A DNA stretch of 64,000 bases from Candidatus Delongbacteria bacterium (lineage in GTDB: Bacteria > CAIWAD01): assembly GCA_020634015.1 (NCBI GenBank), contig JACKCN010000002.1, positions 248,001-312,000 of the forward strand. The letters are read 5' to 3'. The notes under the pieces were generated by a model, which did not search any database, was not told the origin of the DNA, and saw only the letters and a list, made by a program, of their open reading frames with translations. The translations under genes and the position numbers were made by a program. Positions 1 to 9,401 of the stretch are shown here, piece by piece. The first letter of the stretch is position 1. Each line of letters begins with the position of its first letter.

Positions 1-117
1 AGCGACGCCGAGACCTGCCGCGAGGTTTGCATCGGCGCGGTTCTGGACGAGCCAACCTGCCTCCGAAAGCGCCGAATCGATTTGCCGACGAGCCTTTTGC
101 TCCGGAGTGAGCGTCAT
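1..117 (-). CDS. hsdR: Type I restriction enzyme R subunit, N-terminal fragment (cut by window edge)
   Basis: Only the first 39 codons are in the window; the gene runs off the left edge on the minus strand. The visible N-terminus (MTLTPEQKARRQIDSALSEA, then GWLVQNR) has the short helix followed by a G-W-x-V-Q motif that opens the HSDR_N nuclease domain of type I R subunits, which carry the nuclease and DNA-translocating helicase of the complex. Its ATG (117-115) overlaps the stop of the upstream AlbA_2 gene in an ATGA arrangement, so the two are probably translationally coupled. hsdM and hsdS are not in the window and would have to lie further left. The identification rests on N-terminal resemblance only. 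Confidence 0.65.
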   Translation of the reverse strand, partial: MTLTPEQKARRQIDSALSEAGWLVQNRADANLAAGLGVA

Positions 118-1478
118 ACAATCCCTTTCTCTGCCAGGACGTATCGCCGCTGGGGATCCTGTGGACCAGTACCGATCTCGCGCACAAGTCCTCGTCCGAC
201 CATACGGGCCAGACGTGTGCGCGTGGCTCTTGTAGACAGGCCAATGGACATGGCCACTGCACTGGTGGCTTGCCCATTCCCATGGCCAAGGAGCTGGAGA
301 ATCGCCTGATCGGTTTCGTCGATTGCCAGGGGGCCGATTCGGGTTGTGTGGATGGTCACCCGGAAGCGCGTGGCAAGTTCTTCGAAGATTGGTGCCGCAA
401 GCCCGGCAGCCTGACATGTGGCCGTCATGCGTTGGATGCCACTGCCCCATTGCTCGACCAGACCCAGAGCATGAAATGTTCGACCGATCACACGATTGCG
501 CAACTTGGAAATGCCGTGCGGAAGATCCTCGATCGTGAGCCCGAAGGGAAGCAGGCCAGGGTTCTCGACCTCAAGACGGTCATCGAAGATTGATAGCCGA
601 ATCGGAGCACCGCGTTGTGCATAGTCCGTATGAACGACTGCATTGATCACAGACTCCCGTACTGCTTCGGGTGGCAGGGTCCAGCGGTCCGTGCGTCGAA
701 CCGCTCCGATTTCAGCGCCGTGCCAGGCATGTTTCTCCACGAAGTGAATGGCTTCCTCCACTGCCCTCACCGGCATGGAGCGGATCTCGACGCGATCGAG
801 GATGTGTGTCTTGTCTATGCCCGCGAAGCGCCCAGCTTGGATCCAGGCGTCCGGGAAGTGCCGCTCGCGGTCTTTGCCGAACAGGAGCATGCCGCCCACG
901 GTTGGGACCTTGCTGCCTTGGTACTGGGTCACTAGGCGCAAAGTCTCCAGTTCGCGGCGGCCCAGATCGCGGAATGGTGCGAACGACTCAGAAGCCGCTC
1001 GGAAGTCGAGCACTTCCGGGTCAAGACCGGGCATCGGCTGTTCGTCGAATCCCTCGCCTCTCGCGAAGCGGCGCATTTCCTCGATCAGTTCGGCGTCAGC
1101 ACGGCGGTTGGTTGAACCAACCCGGACATATACCCCGCCGACTGGACCCTCCTTGGCGAGATAGTGGGGGCGACTCTGACTCGGATGAACTTGCAATGCC
1201 AGAACGTGCGTTCGCCGCCAGGAAATGATCTCGATCTCCGGCACGAGCCGGGGCATGATCCGGTCGCTGATAAGATTCGCGGCACGTTCTTCGAGGTCGA
1301 GCGGATCAGATACACCGCGCACGTGCCGCGTTCTGTCTTCAACACCAATGAGAAGCGTGCCACCTGCCGTATTGGCGAAGGCCACGATCGCCTTCATGAC
1401 CGCATCCGGCGAGGAGAGGTCACGCTTGAACTCGAGCGTTTTGCCCTCGGGGTATTTCAGAATTTCTACCAAGTCCAT
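114..1478 (-). CDS. AlbA_2 domain / GHKL-ATPase putative transcriptional regulator (COG2865 type)
   Basis: A 454-residue protein. The N-terminal part shows the Schlafen AlbA_2 pattern (TLEFKRDL, then AFANTAGGTLLIGVED). The middle has the HATPase_c_4 signature of the family (ESVINAVVHTDYAQRGAPI, later NPGLLPFG and GLVEQWGSG). The last 70 residues look like a winged helix (DQAILQLL, then GLSTRATRTRLARMVGRGLV). Such proteins are often found inside type I restriction-modification operons, where their role is not settled; here the stop overlaps the hsdR start by ATGA. I chose ATG 1478 rather than the in-frame ATG 1508 because a good promoter (TTGACT/TATATT) covers 1489-1518, so 1508 would be upstream of the transcription start. 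The gene is less G+C-rich than its neighbours (34 of 60 at 421-480 against 42 of 60 at 7021-7080), consistent with acquired DNA. Confidence 0.8.
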   Translation of the reverse strand: MDLVEILKYPEGKTLEFKRDLSSPDAVMKAIVAFANTAGGTLLIGVEDRTRHVRGVSDPLDLEERAANLISDRIMPRLVPEIEIISWRRTHVLALQVHPSQSRPHYLAKEGPVGGVYVRVGSTNRRADAELIEEMRRFARGEGFDEQPMPGLDPEVLDFRAASESFAPFRDLGRRELETLRLVTQYQGSKVPTVGGMLLFGKDRERHFPDAWIQAGRFAGIDKTHILDRVEIRSMPVRAVEEAIHFVEKHAWHGAEIGAVRRTDRWTLPPEAVRESVINAVVHTDYAQRGAPIRLSIFDDRLEVENPGLLPFGLTIEDLPHGISKLRNRVIGRTFHALGLVEQWGSGIQRMTATCQAAGLAAPIFEELATRFRVTIHTTRIGPLAIDETDQAILQLLGHGNGQATSAVAMSIGLSTRATRTRLARMVGRGLVREIGTGPQDPQRRYVLAEKGIV

Positions 1479-1488
1479 GATGCTCGGC

Positions 1489-1518
1489 AATATACTCGGA
1501 AGCGGCATCCAGAGTCAA
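1489..1518 (-). promoter_or_regulatory. Sigma-70-type promoter for the AlbA_2-hsdR operon
   Basis: On the minus strand TTGACT (1518-1513) is followed after 18 nt by TATATT (1494-1489). Transcription should start near 1482, only a few bases before ATG 1478. No Shine-Dalgarno is seen before that ATG, so the transcript would be leaderless or nearly so. Confidence 0.55.
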
Positions 1519-1807
1519 GCTTCCGAGTCTGGCAGCGCGCACTGATTGATAGTTGCTGGATCATGGTTCGTGGGGATAACAAGGGGCAGGGAAATGCACT
1601 CGTGCGGTGCAAGCCCTCGGGGTCCCCATGCCGGTCATCCCATTATGCGGTATGGCACGAGAGAGGCGGCGTCAATTGGGGTGGGGCTTGCTTCTTTCGG
1701 GGCTTGGTGGTATGCTTGCGGTCTCTTTTCCCGGGAACCGTTCGGTCCTGGCCAAAGCTGGCAGCATGCCGCGAACTGGCCATGGAACGGGTCGATTTCC
1801 GCTAGAC
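1519..1807. other. Intergenic region between restriction island and tRNA-Val
   Basis: No credible gene on either strand. It holds the presumed upstream region of the minus-strand AlbA_2 promoter and, near 1688-1716, a possible plus-strand promoter for the tRNA. It may be the boundary of the restriction-modification island; I see no direct repeat of the tRNA end or integrase remnant. Confidence 0.5.
1688..1716 (+). promoter_or_regulatory. Candidate promoter for tRNA-Val (and perhaps thrS)
   Basis: TTGCTT (1688-1693), 17-nt spacer, TATGCT (1711-1716). Each box matches consensus only partly, but the spacing is ideal and it lies about 90 nt before the tRNA. Confidence 0.35.
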
Positions 1808-1881
1808 GGGTGATTAGCTCAGTTGGTTAGAGCGCTTGTATGACACGCAAGAGGTCACTGGTTCGATTCCAGTATCGCCCA
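1808..1881 (+). tRNA. tRNA-Val (anticodon GAC)
   Basis: Cloverleaf folded by eye. The acceptor stem GGGTGAT (1808-1814) pairs with ATCGCCC (1874-1880) with one G-T wobble, and A1881 is the discriminator. The anticodon stem is 1835-1839 with 1847-1851, the loop is ATGACAC and the anticodon GAC is at 1842-1844. The TTCGATT loop is present in the T arm. CCA is not encoded. thrS starts 86 nt downstream, so co-transcription is possible. Confidence 0.95.
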
Positions 1882-1967
1882 TCACGAACCGCGCAAGTGG
1901 TTTGATTTCATAGGGATGCCCGTTCGAGCGCACGCGCGTTCCCGCACCATCTCGGAGGCGTTGATCC

Positions 1968-3909
1968 ATGATCACGCTACGCTTTCCGGATGGGTCCACC
2001 CGCGAAGTTGAGTCGGGGTTGAACCCACTGGAGATCGCCCAGGGATTAAGTCGCTCCCTAGCCAAGGCCGCCCTCGCCGCCAAGGTCAACGGGACCACTG
2101 TATCCTTGCTTCAGCCTGTGTCGGAGTCCTGCGACTTCCAGATCCTCACCTGGGACGATCCCGAGGGTCGGGCCGTGTATTGGCACAGCTCCGCCCATGT
2201 GATGGCCCAGGCGGTCAAGGAACTCTGGCCGGAGGCCCGTCTTGACGACGGCCCGCCGGAGGAGACCGGTTTCTTCTATGACATCTCCTTCCCGACTCCC
2301 CTGAGCGAGTCGGATTTTCCCCGCATCGAGGCCAAGGTCGCCGAGGTGCTCAAGCGCAAGTCGAAGATGGTGCGCCGCGAGCTGACGGCCGCCGAAGCCC
2401 GCGAGTTCTTCAAGGACAAAGGCGAGGACTTCAAGCTGGACCTGATCGACGCCATTGAGGCGCGCGGCGAGAACATCACCGTGTACGACCAGGGCGACTG
2501 GACCGACCTCTGCCGTGGCCCGCATCTGCCCTCCACGGAGGAGATCCGCAATTTCAAGGTCATGTCCATGGCCGGTGCGTATCTGCGCGGCGATCAGGAG
2601 AACGAGCAGCTGACGCGCCTGCGTGCGGTCACCTTTCCCAAGCAGCAGATGCTGACCGATTACCTCTTCATGCTCGAAGAGGCGAAGAAGCGCGACCATC
2701 GCAAGCTGGGCAAGGAGCTGGATCTCTACAGCTTCCACGAAGTGGGGCCCGGCTTTCCCTTCTGGCATCCCAACGGCATGGTGGTGTACAATTCGCTGGC
2801 CCAGTTCTGGCGCGAGCTGCACACGGCCGACGGCTACTCGGAGATCAAGACCCCGATCATCCTTTCCGAAGAGCTGTGGCACAAGAGCGGACACTGGGCC
2901 AACTACCATGACAACATGTACTTCACCGAGATCGACGAGTCGACCTACGCGGTGAAGCCGATGAACTGCCCCGGCTGCTGCATGGTCTACAGCAGCGTGC
3001 CCCATTCCTACAAGGAATTGCCGATCCGGATGGGCGAGATGGGCCTGGTGCACCGCCACGAGAAGAGCGGCGCCCTGCAGGGACTGATGCGCGTGCGCCA
3101 GTTCACCCAGGACGATGCCCATATTTTCTGCCTGAACGAGCAGATCGAGGACGAGATCCTCAAGGTGATCCGCCTGATTGACAAGATCTACGGCACCTTT
3201 GGTTTCGAATACAAGATGGAACTGTCCACGCGGCCCGAAGAGAAGTTCATCGGCAGCCTGGAGATGTGGGACAACGCCGAGAACATGCTCAAGGGCGCCC
3301 TGGCCAGCTGGGGCAAACCCTACAAGCTCAACCCGGGTGATGGTGCCTTCTATGGCCCCAAGATCGACTTCCACATCATGGACAGCCTGCGGCGCAGCTG
3401 GCAGTGTGCCACGATCCAGCTGGACTTCAGCATGCCCGAGCGCTTCGGTCTGGAGTACGTGGGTGAAGACGGCGAACGCCATCGCCCCGTGATGATTCAC
3501 CGGGCCATCTTCGGCAGCTTCGAGCGTTTCATCGGGATTCTGGTGGAGCACTTCGCCGGCAACTTCCCGACCTGGCTGGCCCCCGTGCAGGTGGCCGTGC
3601 TGCCCCTGACCGACAGCCAGCTCGAGGCGGCCAGCGCTGTCCATCAGGCCCTGCTGCAGGCGGGCATCCGCGCGCATCTCGAGACGCGCAGCGAAAAGAT
3701 CGGATACAAGATTCGGCTGGCGGAAACCCGCAAGATCCCCTGGATGCTGGTCATCGGGGCCCGCGAAGCCGAAGAGAACAAAGTGGCTGTACGTCGCCAC
3801 GGACACGGGGATCTGGGGCAGATGAGCACCCCTGATTTCATCGGGCGCATCCGCGAGGAAATCGCGACACGCGCCCTGGATCTGTCTCACCAGCCAGGAG
3901 GGTCGGAAC

Positions 3910-3923
<14 letters not shown>
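1968..3923 (+). CDS. thrS: Threonyl-tRNA synthetase
   Basis: Class II aminoacyl-tRNA synthetase charging tRNA-Thr, 651 aa, full length. Order: N-terminal TGS domain (about 1-60); editing domain with HSSAH (HxxxH, about 66-70) and the DLCRGPH Cys/His pair; catalytic core with MNCPGC (zinc Cys), motif 2 around HRHEKSGALQGL and motif 3 around HRAIFGSFERFIG; and an anticodon-binding domain at the C-terminus. ATG 1968 has GGAGG about 9 nt upstream. The last 14 nt overlap the start of infC, whose Shine-Dalgarno lies inside thrS. It heads the thrS-infC-rpmI-rplT-pheST block. Confidence 0.98.
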
Positions 3924-4491
<568 letters not shown>

Positions 4492-4509
4492 AGGAATGGG
4501 AGGTACGCA

Positions 4510-4704
4510 ATGCCCAAGATGAAGAGCAACCGGGGTGCTGCCAAGCGCTTCAAGCTCACCGGGTCGGGCAAGGTCAAGAGGAACCAGGCCTATGCCGGTC
4601 ACATCCTGACCAAGAAGTCCCCCGATCGCAAGCGCGATCTGCGGCACTCTTGCCTGGTTCACGAAGCGGACGAGCGCCGCGTCAAACGCATGCTAGCGAA
4701 GTAG
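4510..4704 (+). CDS. rpmI: 50S ribosomal protein L35
   Basis: A 64-residue basic protein with the L35 pattern: MPKMKSNRGAAKRFKLTGSG at the N-terminus, then ILTKKSPDRKRDLR. It is a late-assembling protein of the large subunit. GGGAGG lies 6 nt before the ATG. It sits 18 nt after infC and 10 nt before rplT, the almost universal infC-rpmI-rplT order, in which L20 commonly represses the operon; I did not find a specific L20-binding leader here. Confidence 0.98.
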   Translation: MPKMKSNRGAAKRFKLTGSGKVKRNQAYAGHILTKKSPDRKRDLRHSCLVHEADERRVKRMLAK

Positions 4705-4714
4705 GAGGCGAACG

Positions 4715-5059
4715 ATGCCGAGGGCAACAAACAATCCGGCCTCCAAGCAGCGCCGGAAGCGTGTATTCAAGGCAGCCAAGGGTTTCCGCGGCGGCCGTCG
4801 CAATCTTCTGCGCCAGACCCTGGAGGCCGTTGATCGCTCAATGGCCTTTTCCACGGCTCACCGCAAGAAGCGCATCGGGGACTTCCGTCGTCTCTGGATC
4901 ACGCGCATCAACGCGGCCGTGCGCCAGTACGACCTGAGCTATTCCCGCTTCATCCACCTGCTGGATGCCAAGGGAATCCAGCTGGATCGCCGGCAGTTGG
5001 CCGACATGGCCGTGCGCAACCCGGAAGCCTTCGGGGCACTGGTCAAGACCCTGGTGTAG
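4715..5059 (+). CDS. rplT: 50S ribosomal protein L20
   Basis: A 114-residue 23S rRNA-binding protein essential for early large-subunit assembly. The N-terminal arm (RRKRVFKAAKGFRGGRRNLL) and the globular part (FRRLWITRINAAVRQYDLSY, then LDAKGIQLDRRQLADMA) are typical. A GGAGG directly after the rpmI stop serves its ATG. In several bacteria L20 is the autorepressor of infC-rpmI-rplT. Two hairpins follow before pheS. Confidence 0.98.
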   Translation: MPRATNNPASKQRRKRVFKAAKGFRGGRRNLLRQTLEAVDRSMAFSTAHRKKRIGDFRRLWITRINAAVRQYDLSYSRFIHLLDAKGIQLDRRQLADMAVRNPEAFGALVKTLV

Positions 5060-5126
5060 CCGTTTCCCCGGAAGCGTGCCTCAGGGCCTGCGGTGTGATC
5101 GACCACCGGGGTCAAGACAGCGAATG

Positions 5127-5154
5127 AATGTCCCCCCACGTGGGGGACATTTTG
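5127..5154 (+). terminator. Hairpin with short T tract between rplT and pheS (terminator or attenuator)
   Basis: AATGTCCCCC (5127-5136) pairs perfectly with GGGGGACATT (5142-5151) around the loop CACGT, followed by TTTG. With only a short T tract it may act as a partial terminator separating the ribosomal genes from pheST. No Phe-rich leader peptide is visible in 5060-5126. Confidence 0.6.
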
Positions 5155-5163
5155 TTGATGCAT

Positions 5164-5184
5164 CACGGGGGCAGCGCCCCCGTG
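5164..5184 (+). promoter_or_regulatory. Second hairpin just before the pheS ribosome binding site
   Basis: CACGGGGGC (5164-5172) pairs perfectly with GCCCCCGTG (5176-5184) around the loop AGC. It ends a few bases before the pheS Shine-Dalgarno (GGGGAGG, about 5190-5196). It could be a processing or stabilising structure at the 5' end of pheST mRNA; a regulatory role is inference. Confidence 0.45.
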
Positions 5185-5200
5185 CCAGAGGGGAGGCCGA

Positions 5201-6205
5201 ATGGATCAGCAGTTGGCGGAGCTGCGCAGGAGTTTCCAGCAGGCGCTGGCGGCTGCCGGTGACAGCGAGGGGCTGGCGACCGTCCACCGGGATTTCCTGG
5301 GGGGCAAGGGAGCGCTCAAGACCCTGTTCAGCCAGATGAAGAGCCTGTCCGCGGAGGAGCGCCCGCTCTTCGGCGCCCGGGTCAACGAGTTGCGTCAGGA
5401 ACTGGAAGCCGCGTTCCACGAGCGCCAGGATGCCTTCAAGGCCGCCCGGCGTGTCGCACCCGTGGACCTGAGCCTGCCCGGCGAAGCCTTGCTGCCCGGA
5501 GGCCTGCATCCACTCTCGCAGGTGATGGACCGCATCATCCAGATTTTCTCGGCCATGGGTTTCGTGGTCAATGATGGCCCCGAAGTCGAGACCGAGTACT
5601 ACAACTTCGATGCGCTGAACACGCCCTTCTGGCATCCGGCCCGACGCGAGAGCGACTCGCTGTATCTCGAGCAGGGCCACATGCTGCGCACCGAGACCAG
5701 CCCCGTGCAGATCCGCGTGATGCAACGGCAGAAGCCCCCGCTGCGGATGATCGCCCCCGGGCGAGTCTACCGCAACGACAAGCCCGACGCGACCCACAGC
5801 CCGATGTTCATGCAGGTCGAAGGCCTGTTCGTGGACGAGGGCGTGACCTTTGCCGATCTCAAGGGCACCCTGCTGGAATTCTACCGCCGGATGTTCGGGC
5901 GTGAGACAAGCCTGCGCTTCCGTCCCCACTTTTTCCCCTTCACCGAGCCCAGCGCCGAGGTGGACGTGTCCTGCGTGTTCTGCAAGGGATCGGGCTGCCG
6001 GGTCTGCAAGCAGTCGGGCTGGCTTGAAATGGGCGGCAGCGGCATGGTGGATCCCAACGTCTTTGACGAAGTGGGCATCGACAGCGAGCGCTACACGGGC
6101 TACGCCTTCGGGCTGGGCATCGAGCGCATGGCCATGCTGCTGTACGGCGTGAACGACATCCGACTGTTCTACGAGAACGACCTGCGCTTCCTGCGCCAGT
6201 TCTAG
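5201..6205 (+). CDS. pheS: Phenylalanyl-tRNA synthetase alpha subunit
   Basis: Catalytic subunit of the alpha2-beta2 PheRS, 334 aa. The N-terminal coiled coil (about 1-90) is followed by the class II core: GGLHPLSQVMDRIIQIF and DGPEVETEYYNFDALN (motif 1 region), then LRTETSPVQIRVM and PGRVYRNDKPDATHSPMFMQ (motif 2), then FGLGIERMAMLLYG (motif 3). The insert CVFCKGSGCRVCKQSGW has four cysteines that may bind zinc. The ATG has GGGGAGG about 5 nt upstream. pheT starts 13 nt after the stop. Confidence 0.98.
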   Translation: MDQQLAELRRSFQQALAAAGDSEGLATVHRDFLGGKGALKTLFSQMKSLSAEERPLFGARVNELRQELEAAFHERQDAFKAARRVAPVDLSLPGEALLPGGLHPLSQVMDRIIQIFSAMGFVVNDGPEVETEYYNFDALNTPFWHPARRESDSLYLEQGHMLRTETSPVQIRVMQRQKPPLRMIAPGRVYRNDKPDATHSPMFMQVEGLFVDEGVTFADLKGTLLEFYRRMFGRETSLRFRPHFFPFTEPSAEVDVSCVFCKGSGCRVCKQSGWLEMGGSGMVDPNVFDEVGIDSERYTGYAFGLGIERMAMLLYGVNDIRLFYENDLRFLRQF

Positions 6206-6218
6206 GAGATAGATACTG

Positions 6219-8624
6219 ATGAAGATCTCACTCAACTGGCTGAACGAGCTGGTACCGGTATCACAGGATGCGCGCGGCGTGCAGGGGCTGGTGGACGACC
6301 TGACCATGCTCGGCTTCGAAGTGGAAAGCGTCACGCCCTTCAGCCGCGACCTGAGCGGCGTGATCTGTGCGCGCATCACCGAGGTCAATCCGCACCCGGA
6401 TGCCGACAAGCTGCGCCTGGTCACGGTGGACAGGGGCGCCGACGGCCCGCTGACCCTGGTCTGTGGAGCCCCCAATGTGCGGACAGGCATGCGTGTGCCA
6501 TTGGCCAGGCTGGGCGCGACCTTGCCCGGCATGGACGGCCCGCTGAAGAAGGCGAAGATCCGTGGGGTGGTCAGTGAGGGCATGCTCTGCAGCAATGTGG
6601 AACTGGGTCTTTCCGACGACCACAGCGGCCTGCTGGAACTGGATGAGAGCTGGGCTGTGGGCGAGAGTCTGCAGGAGCGTCTGGGCTGCTGTGACACGGT
6701 TCTGGATGTGGACATCACCCAGAACCGCGGCGATGCGTTCTCGATCCTGGGACTGGCCCGCGAACTGGCCGCCTGCCGCAAGCTGCCCCTGAGCATTCCG
6801 GCGAGCCCGGCACCCGCGCGCTCGCCGCAGACCCTGCCCCTGACGGTCACCATCGAGGAGTGCTGCGCGCGCGAGGCGGCTCCCCGGTACATGGGGCTGC
6901 TGCTGGACAATGTGAGCGTGGCCCCCAGCCCGCGCTGGCTTCAGGACCGGCTGGAAGCCGTGGGCCTGCGTGCCATCAACAACGTGGTGGACGTGACCAA
7001 CTACGTGATGTGGGAACTGGGCCACCCGCTGCATGCCTTCGACCTGCGCCAGGTGCGCGGATCGGCGATCCATGTGCGCTTCGCACAACCCGGCGAGAGT
7101 TTCGTGACACTCGATGGTGCCACGCGCGAACTGGACGGCAGTGAGGTCCTGATCTGCGACAGCGAGCGCCCCGTGGCATTGGGCGGCATCATGGGCGGCG
7201 AGAACTCGGGAATCGCCGACGACACCACCTCGGTGCTGCTGGAGTGTGCGTGTTTCGATCCGGTCGTGATCCGGATGGGCGCGCGTCGCCTGAACATCGC
7301 CAGCGATTCGGCGCGCCGCTTCGAACGCGGGGTGGACATGCAGAATCTGGACGTCGTGATCCAGCGGGCGGCCGGACTGCTGAGCGAACTGGCGGGTGCC
7401 CGGATAGCCGGAGACACCGTGGACTGTCATCCCGCGCCGCGCAGCTGGCCCGAAGTGACACTGCGCCCGCAACGGGCCAACTCCCTCCTTGGACTGCAAC
7501 TGAGCCCCGACACCATGGCCGCCCACCTGCGCAGCCTGGGAATCGAAGTGCACGAGGATGCTGGCCTGCTCAAGTGCACGGCGCCCGGCTGGCGCTTCGA
7601 CCTGGAACGGGAAGTGGATTTCATTGAAGAAATCGTGCGCCTGGAAGGTTACGACAGCGTGCCCAGCGCCCTGAATGCCCGGGTGCCCCTGGACCAGCCT
7701 CAGGATGCGCGACCCGCATTCCAGCGGCGCCTGCGTGACCGTCTGGTGCAGCTGGGATTCCGCCAGATCAGCAGTTATTCGATGATGGATCCGGCCGTGC
7801 TCGATGCGGTCTGGCCCGCGCGTAAGTCGTTGATCATCAACAATCCGCTGGCTGCCGAGATGAGTCGGTTGCGCAACTCACTGCTGCCCTCGCTGCTGCA
7901 GGCCGCGATCTACAATCTGAATCGCCGCCAGCGAGTGGTGCGTCTGTTCGAACTGGATCGCGAGTTCCATCCCGATGGCCAGAGCGATACGGGCTGCCGC
8001 GAACCGCGTCATCTTTGCGCCGTGCTGGCCGGTGATTTCCGCGAGGCCGGTTGGCTGGGGGCTGGCCGTACCGCCACCGTTCATGATCTGCGTGAAGCCC
8101 TGCTGGCGCTGCTGGATGAGCTGGGGGCCACGCCCGAATTCCGCCCCTGCGCCGAAGGCCCCTGGTCCGAGAATTCCCGCGAGGTCTTGCTGGAAGGAGT
8201 GTCCGTGGGCACCTTTGGCGAAATCCGGCCCCAGGTACTGGAAGCCCTCGGTGGAGCGGAAGCGGTCTTCGCCTTCGACCTGGACCTGGAGGTGCTGCTG
8301 GCGCGCCCCACGGGCGAGCGCCAGTTCCGCTCCTTCCCGCGCCAGCCCGCCGTGCACCGGGACCTGAGCGTGTTGCTGGACAAGGCGCGCGAGGCAGCCG
8401 AGGTGGAGGAGCTGATCCGCAAGCAGTCGAAAGGCCTGCTGCAGGACTTGCGCCTGTTTGATGTCTATGAGGGACAGGGAGTTCCTGCAGGGAAACACTC
8501 GCTCAGCTGGGCACTTCAGTTCAATTCCGAAGAGCGCTCGCTCAGCGATGGGGATGTGGAACCGGTGATGCGGCGCATCATTGCCGCGCTTGAGCGGGAT
8601 CTTGCGGCAACTCTGAGGACCTGA
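6219..8624 (+). CDS. pheT: Phenylalanyl-tRNA synthetase beta subunit
   Basis: An 801-residue tRNA-recognition and editing subunit of PheRS. Domains in order: N-terminal EMAP/OB tRNA-binding domain (about 40-155; VCGAPNVRTGMRVPLARLGA); B3/B4 editing domain (INNVVDVTNYVMWELGHPLH, then LGGIMGGENSG); B5 (about 400-475); catalytic-like core; and C-terminal FDX-ACB anticodon-binding domain (FPRQPAVHRDLSVLLD to the end). Its TGA overlaps the ATG of the next gene by one base (TGATG), implying coupled translation. Confidence 0.98.
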   Translation: MKISLNWLNELVPVSQDARGVQGLVDDLTMLGFEVESVTPFSRDLSGVICARITEVNPHPDADKLRLVTVDRGADGPLTLVCGAPNVRTGMRVPLARLGATLPGMDGPLKKAKIRGVVSEGMLCSNVELGLSDDHSGLLELDESWAVGESLQERLGCCDTVLDVDITQNRGDAFSILGLARELAACRKLPLSIPASPAPARSPQTLPLTVTIEECCAREAAPRYMGLLLDNVSVAPSPRWLQDRLEAVGLRAINNVVDVTNYVMWELGHPLHAFDLRQVRGSAIHVRFAQPGESFVTLDGATRELDGSEVLICDSERPVALGGIMGGENSGIADDTTSVLLECACFDPVVIRMGARRLNIASDSARRFERGVDMQNLDVVIQRAAGLLSELAGARIAGDTVDCHPAPRSWPEVTLRPQRANSLLGLQLSPDTMAAHLRSLGIEVHEDAGLLKCTAPGWRFDLEREVDFIEEIVRLEGYDSVPSALNARVPLDQPQDARPAFQRRLRDRLVQLGFRQISSYSMMDPAVLDAVWPARKSLIINNPLAAEMSRLRNSLLPSLLQAAIYNLNRRQRVVRLFELDREFHPDGQSDTGCREPRHLCAVLAGDFREAGWLGAGRTATVHDLREALLALLDELGATPEFRPCAEGPWSENSREVLLEGVSVGTFGEIRPQVLEALGGAEAVFAFDLDLEVLLARPTGERQFRSFPRQPAVHRDLSVLLDKAREAAEVEELIRKQSKGLLQDLRLFDVYEGQGVPAGKHSLSWALQFNSEERSLSDGDVEPVMRRIIAALERDLAATLRT

Positions 8625-8938
8625 TGGACAACTCTTTGCTGGAAGTCCTGGAAGAGCGAATTGAGACCCTGATCCGCGAGCTGGAAGCGCTGCGGGCACG
8701 CGCACGCGCTCAGGCCATCCGCATCGAGGAGCAGACCGGCGATCTGCAGGCAGGACGTCAGCTGATTTCGCGGTTGGAGCTTGAATCGGGCCAGTACCGG
8801 GAGCAGCTGAGGCAACTGGAAGCCCAGCTGGCCGCGGCACCCGACCCCAATCTGCTAAGTGCCCTGCGCGGACGAGTGGTGTCGCTGATCGAACGTGTCG
8901 AAACCCTTGATTCCGAGGCGGACGACTCGACCTCCTGA
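8624..8938 (+). CDS. Small coiled-coil protein upstream of zapA (ZapB-like position)
   Basis: 104 residues, almost entirely heptad-rich Leu/Glu/Arg sequence from about residue 4 to 70, ending in a second short helix (LRGRVVSLIERVETLD). There is no signal peptide or membrane segment. It overlaps pheT by one base and precedes zapA. Position and size suggest a division-associated partner of ZapA or FtsZ, as ZapB is in enterobacteria, but I cannot show homology; a simple structural coiled coil remains possible. It is real because of the tight coupling to pheT and the absence of an alternative frame. Confidence 0.7.
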   Translation: MDNSLLEVLEERIETLIRELEALRARARAQAIRIEEQTGDLQAGRQLISRLELESGQYREQLRQLEAQLAAAPDPNLLSALRGRVVSLIERVETLDSEADDSTS

Positions 8939-9081
8939 GTGCCCCGACGTGAAGCTGGATGAGATGTCGCCGTTGCCGTTGCGACGCGGAATCGGCACAT
9001 TGGCCTGCCGGTCTCCGGCGCGCTCCGATTTCTGGTTCGTGCCGACTGCCGGCAGAGACTTCAGGGAAGGGAAACGCCACG

Positions 9082-9381
9082 ATGTCGACAGAACGCCTTC
9101 AGACGCTCTCGATTTTCGGCAAGGAGTTTCCGATTCGTACCAGCGAAGCCCCCGATCGAGTGGAAGCGGTGGCTGCCCATGTCGATGCCTGCATGAGAGA
9201 GGTGGCCGGAACTCTGGCCGTGAAGGATCCGGTGCGGGTGGCCATTCTGGCCTCGCTGAACATCGCCGGGGACATGAGGGCTTCGCGTGAGGCGCACGAC
9301 GACATTGAGTTCCGACTGCGCCGTTTGGTGAACCGGGTCGACCGGGCACTGAATCCCGAGTCCGGATTGCCGGAGGCGTGA
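9082..9381 (+). CDS. zapA: Cell division protein ZapA
   Basis: A 99-residue FtsZ-ring-associated protein that bundles FtsZ filaments. The N-terminal domain (LQTLSIFGKEFPIRTSEAPD, then VEAVAAHVDACMREVAG) and the motif VRVAILASLNIAGDM are typical, followed by a C-terminal helix. I start it at ATG 9082, preceded by AGGGAAGGGAAA at a sensible distance; the open frame extends upstream without conserved sequence. The neighbourhood pheT - coiled coil - zapA - 6S RNA - rny - ymdB resembles gene orders I recall from other phyla. Confidence 0.9.
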   Translation: MSTERLQTLSIFGKEFPIRTSEAPDRVEAVAAHVDACMREVAGTLAVKDPVRVAILASLNIAGDMRASREAHDDIEFRLRRLVNRVDRALNPESGLPEA

Positions 9382-9401
9382 CACAGAAACCGGCGGGACC
9401 G

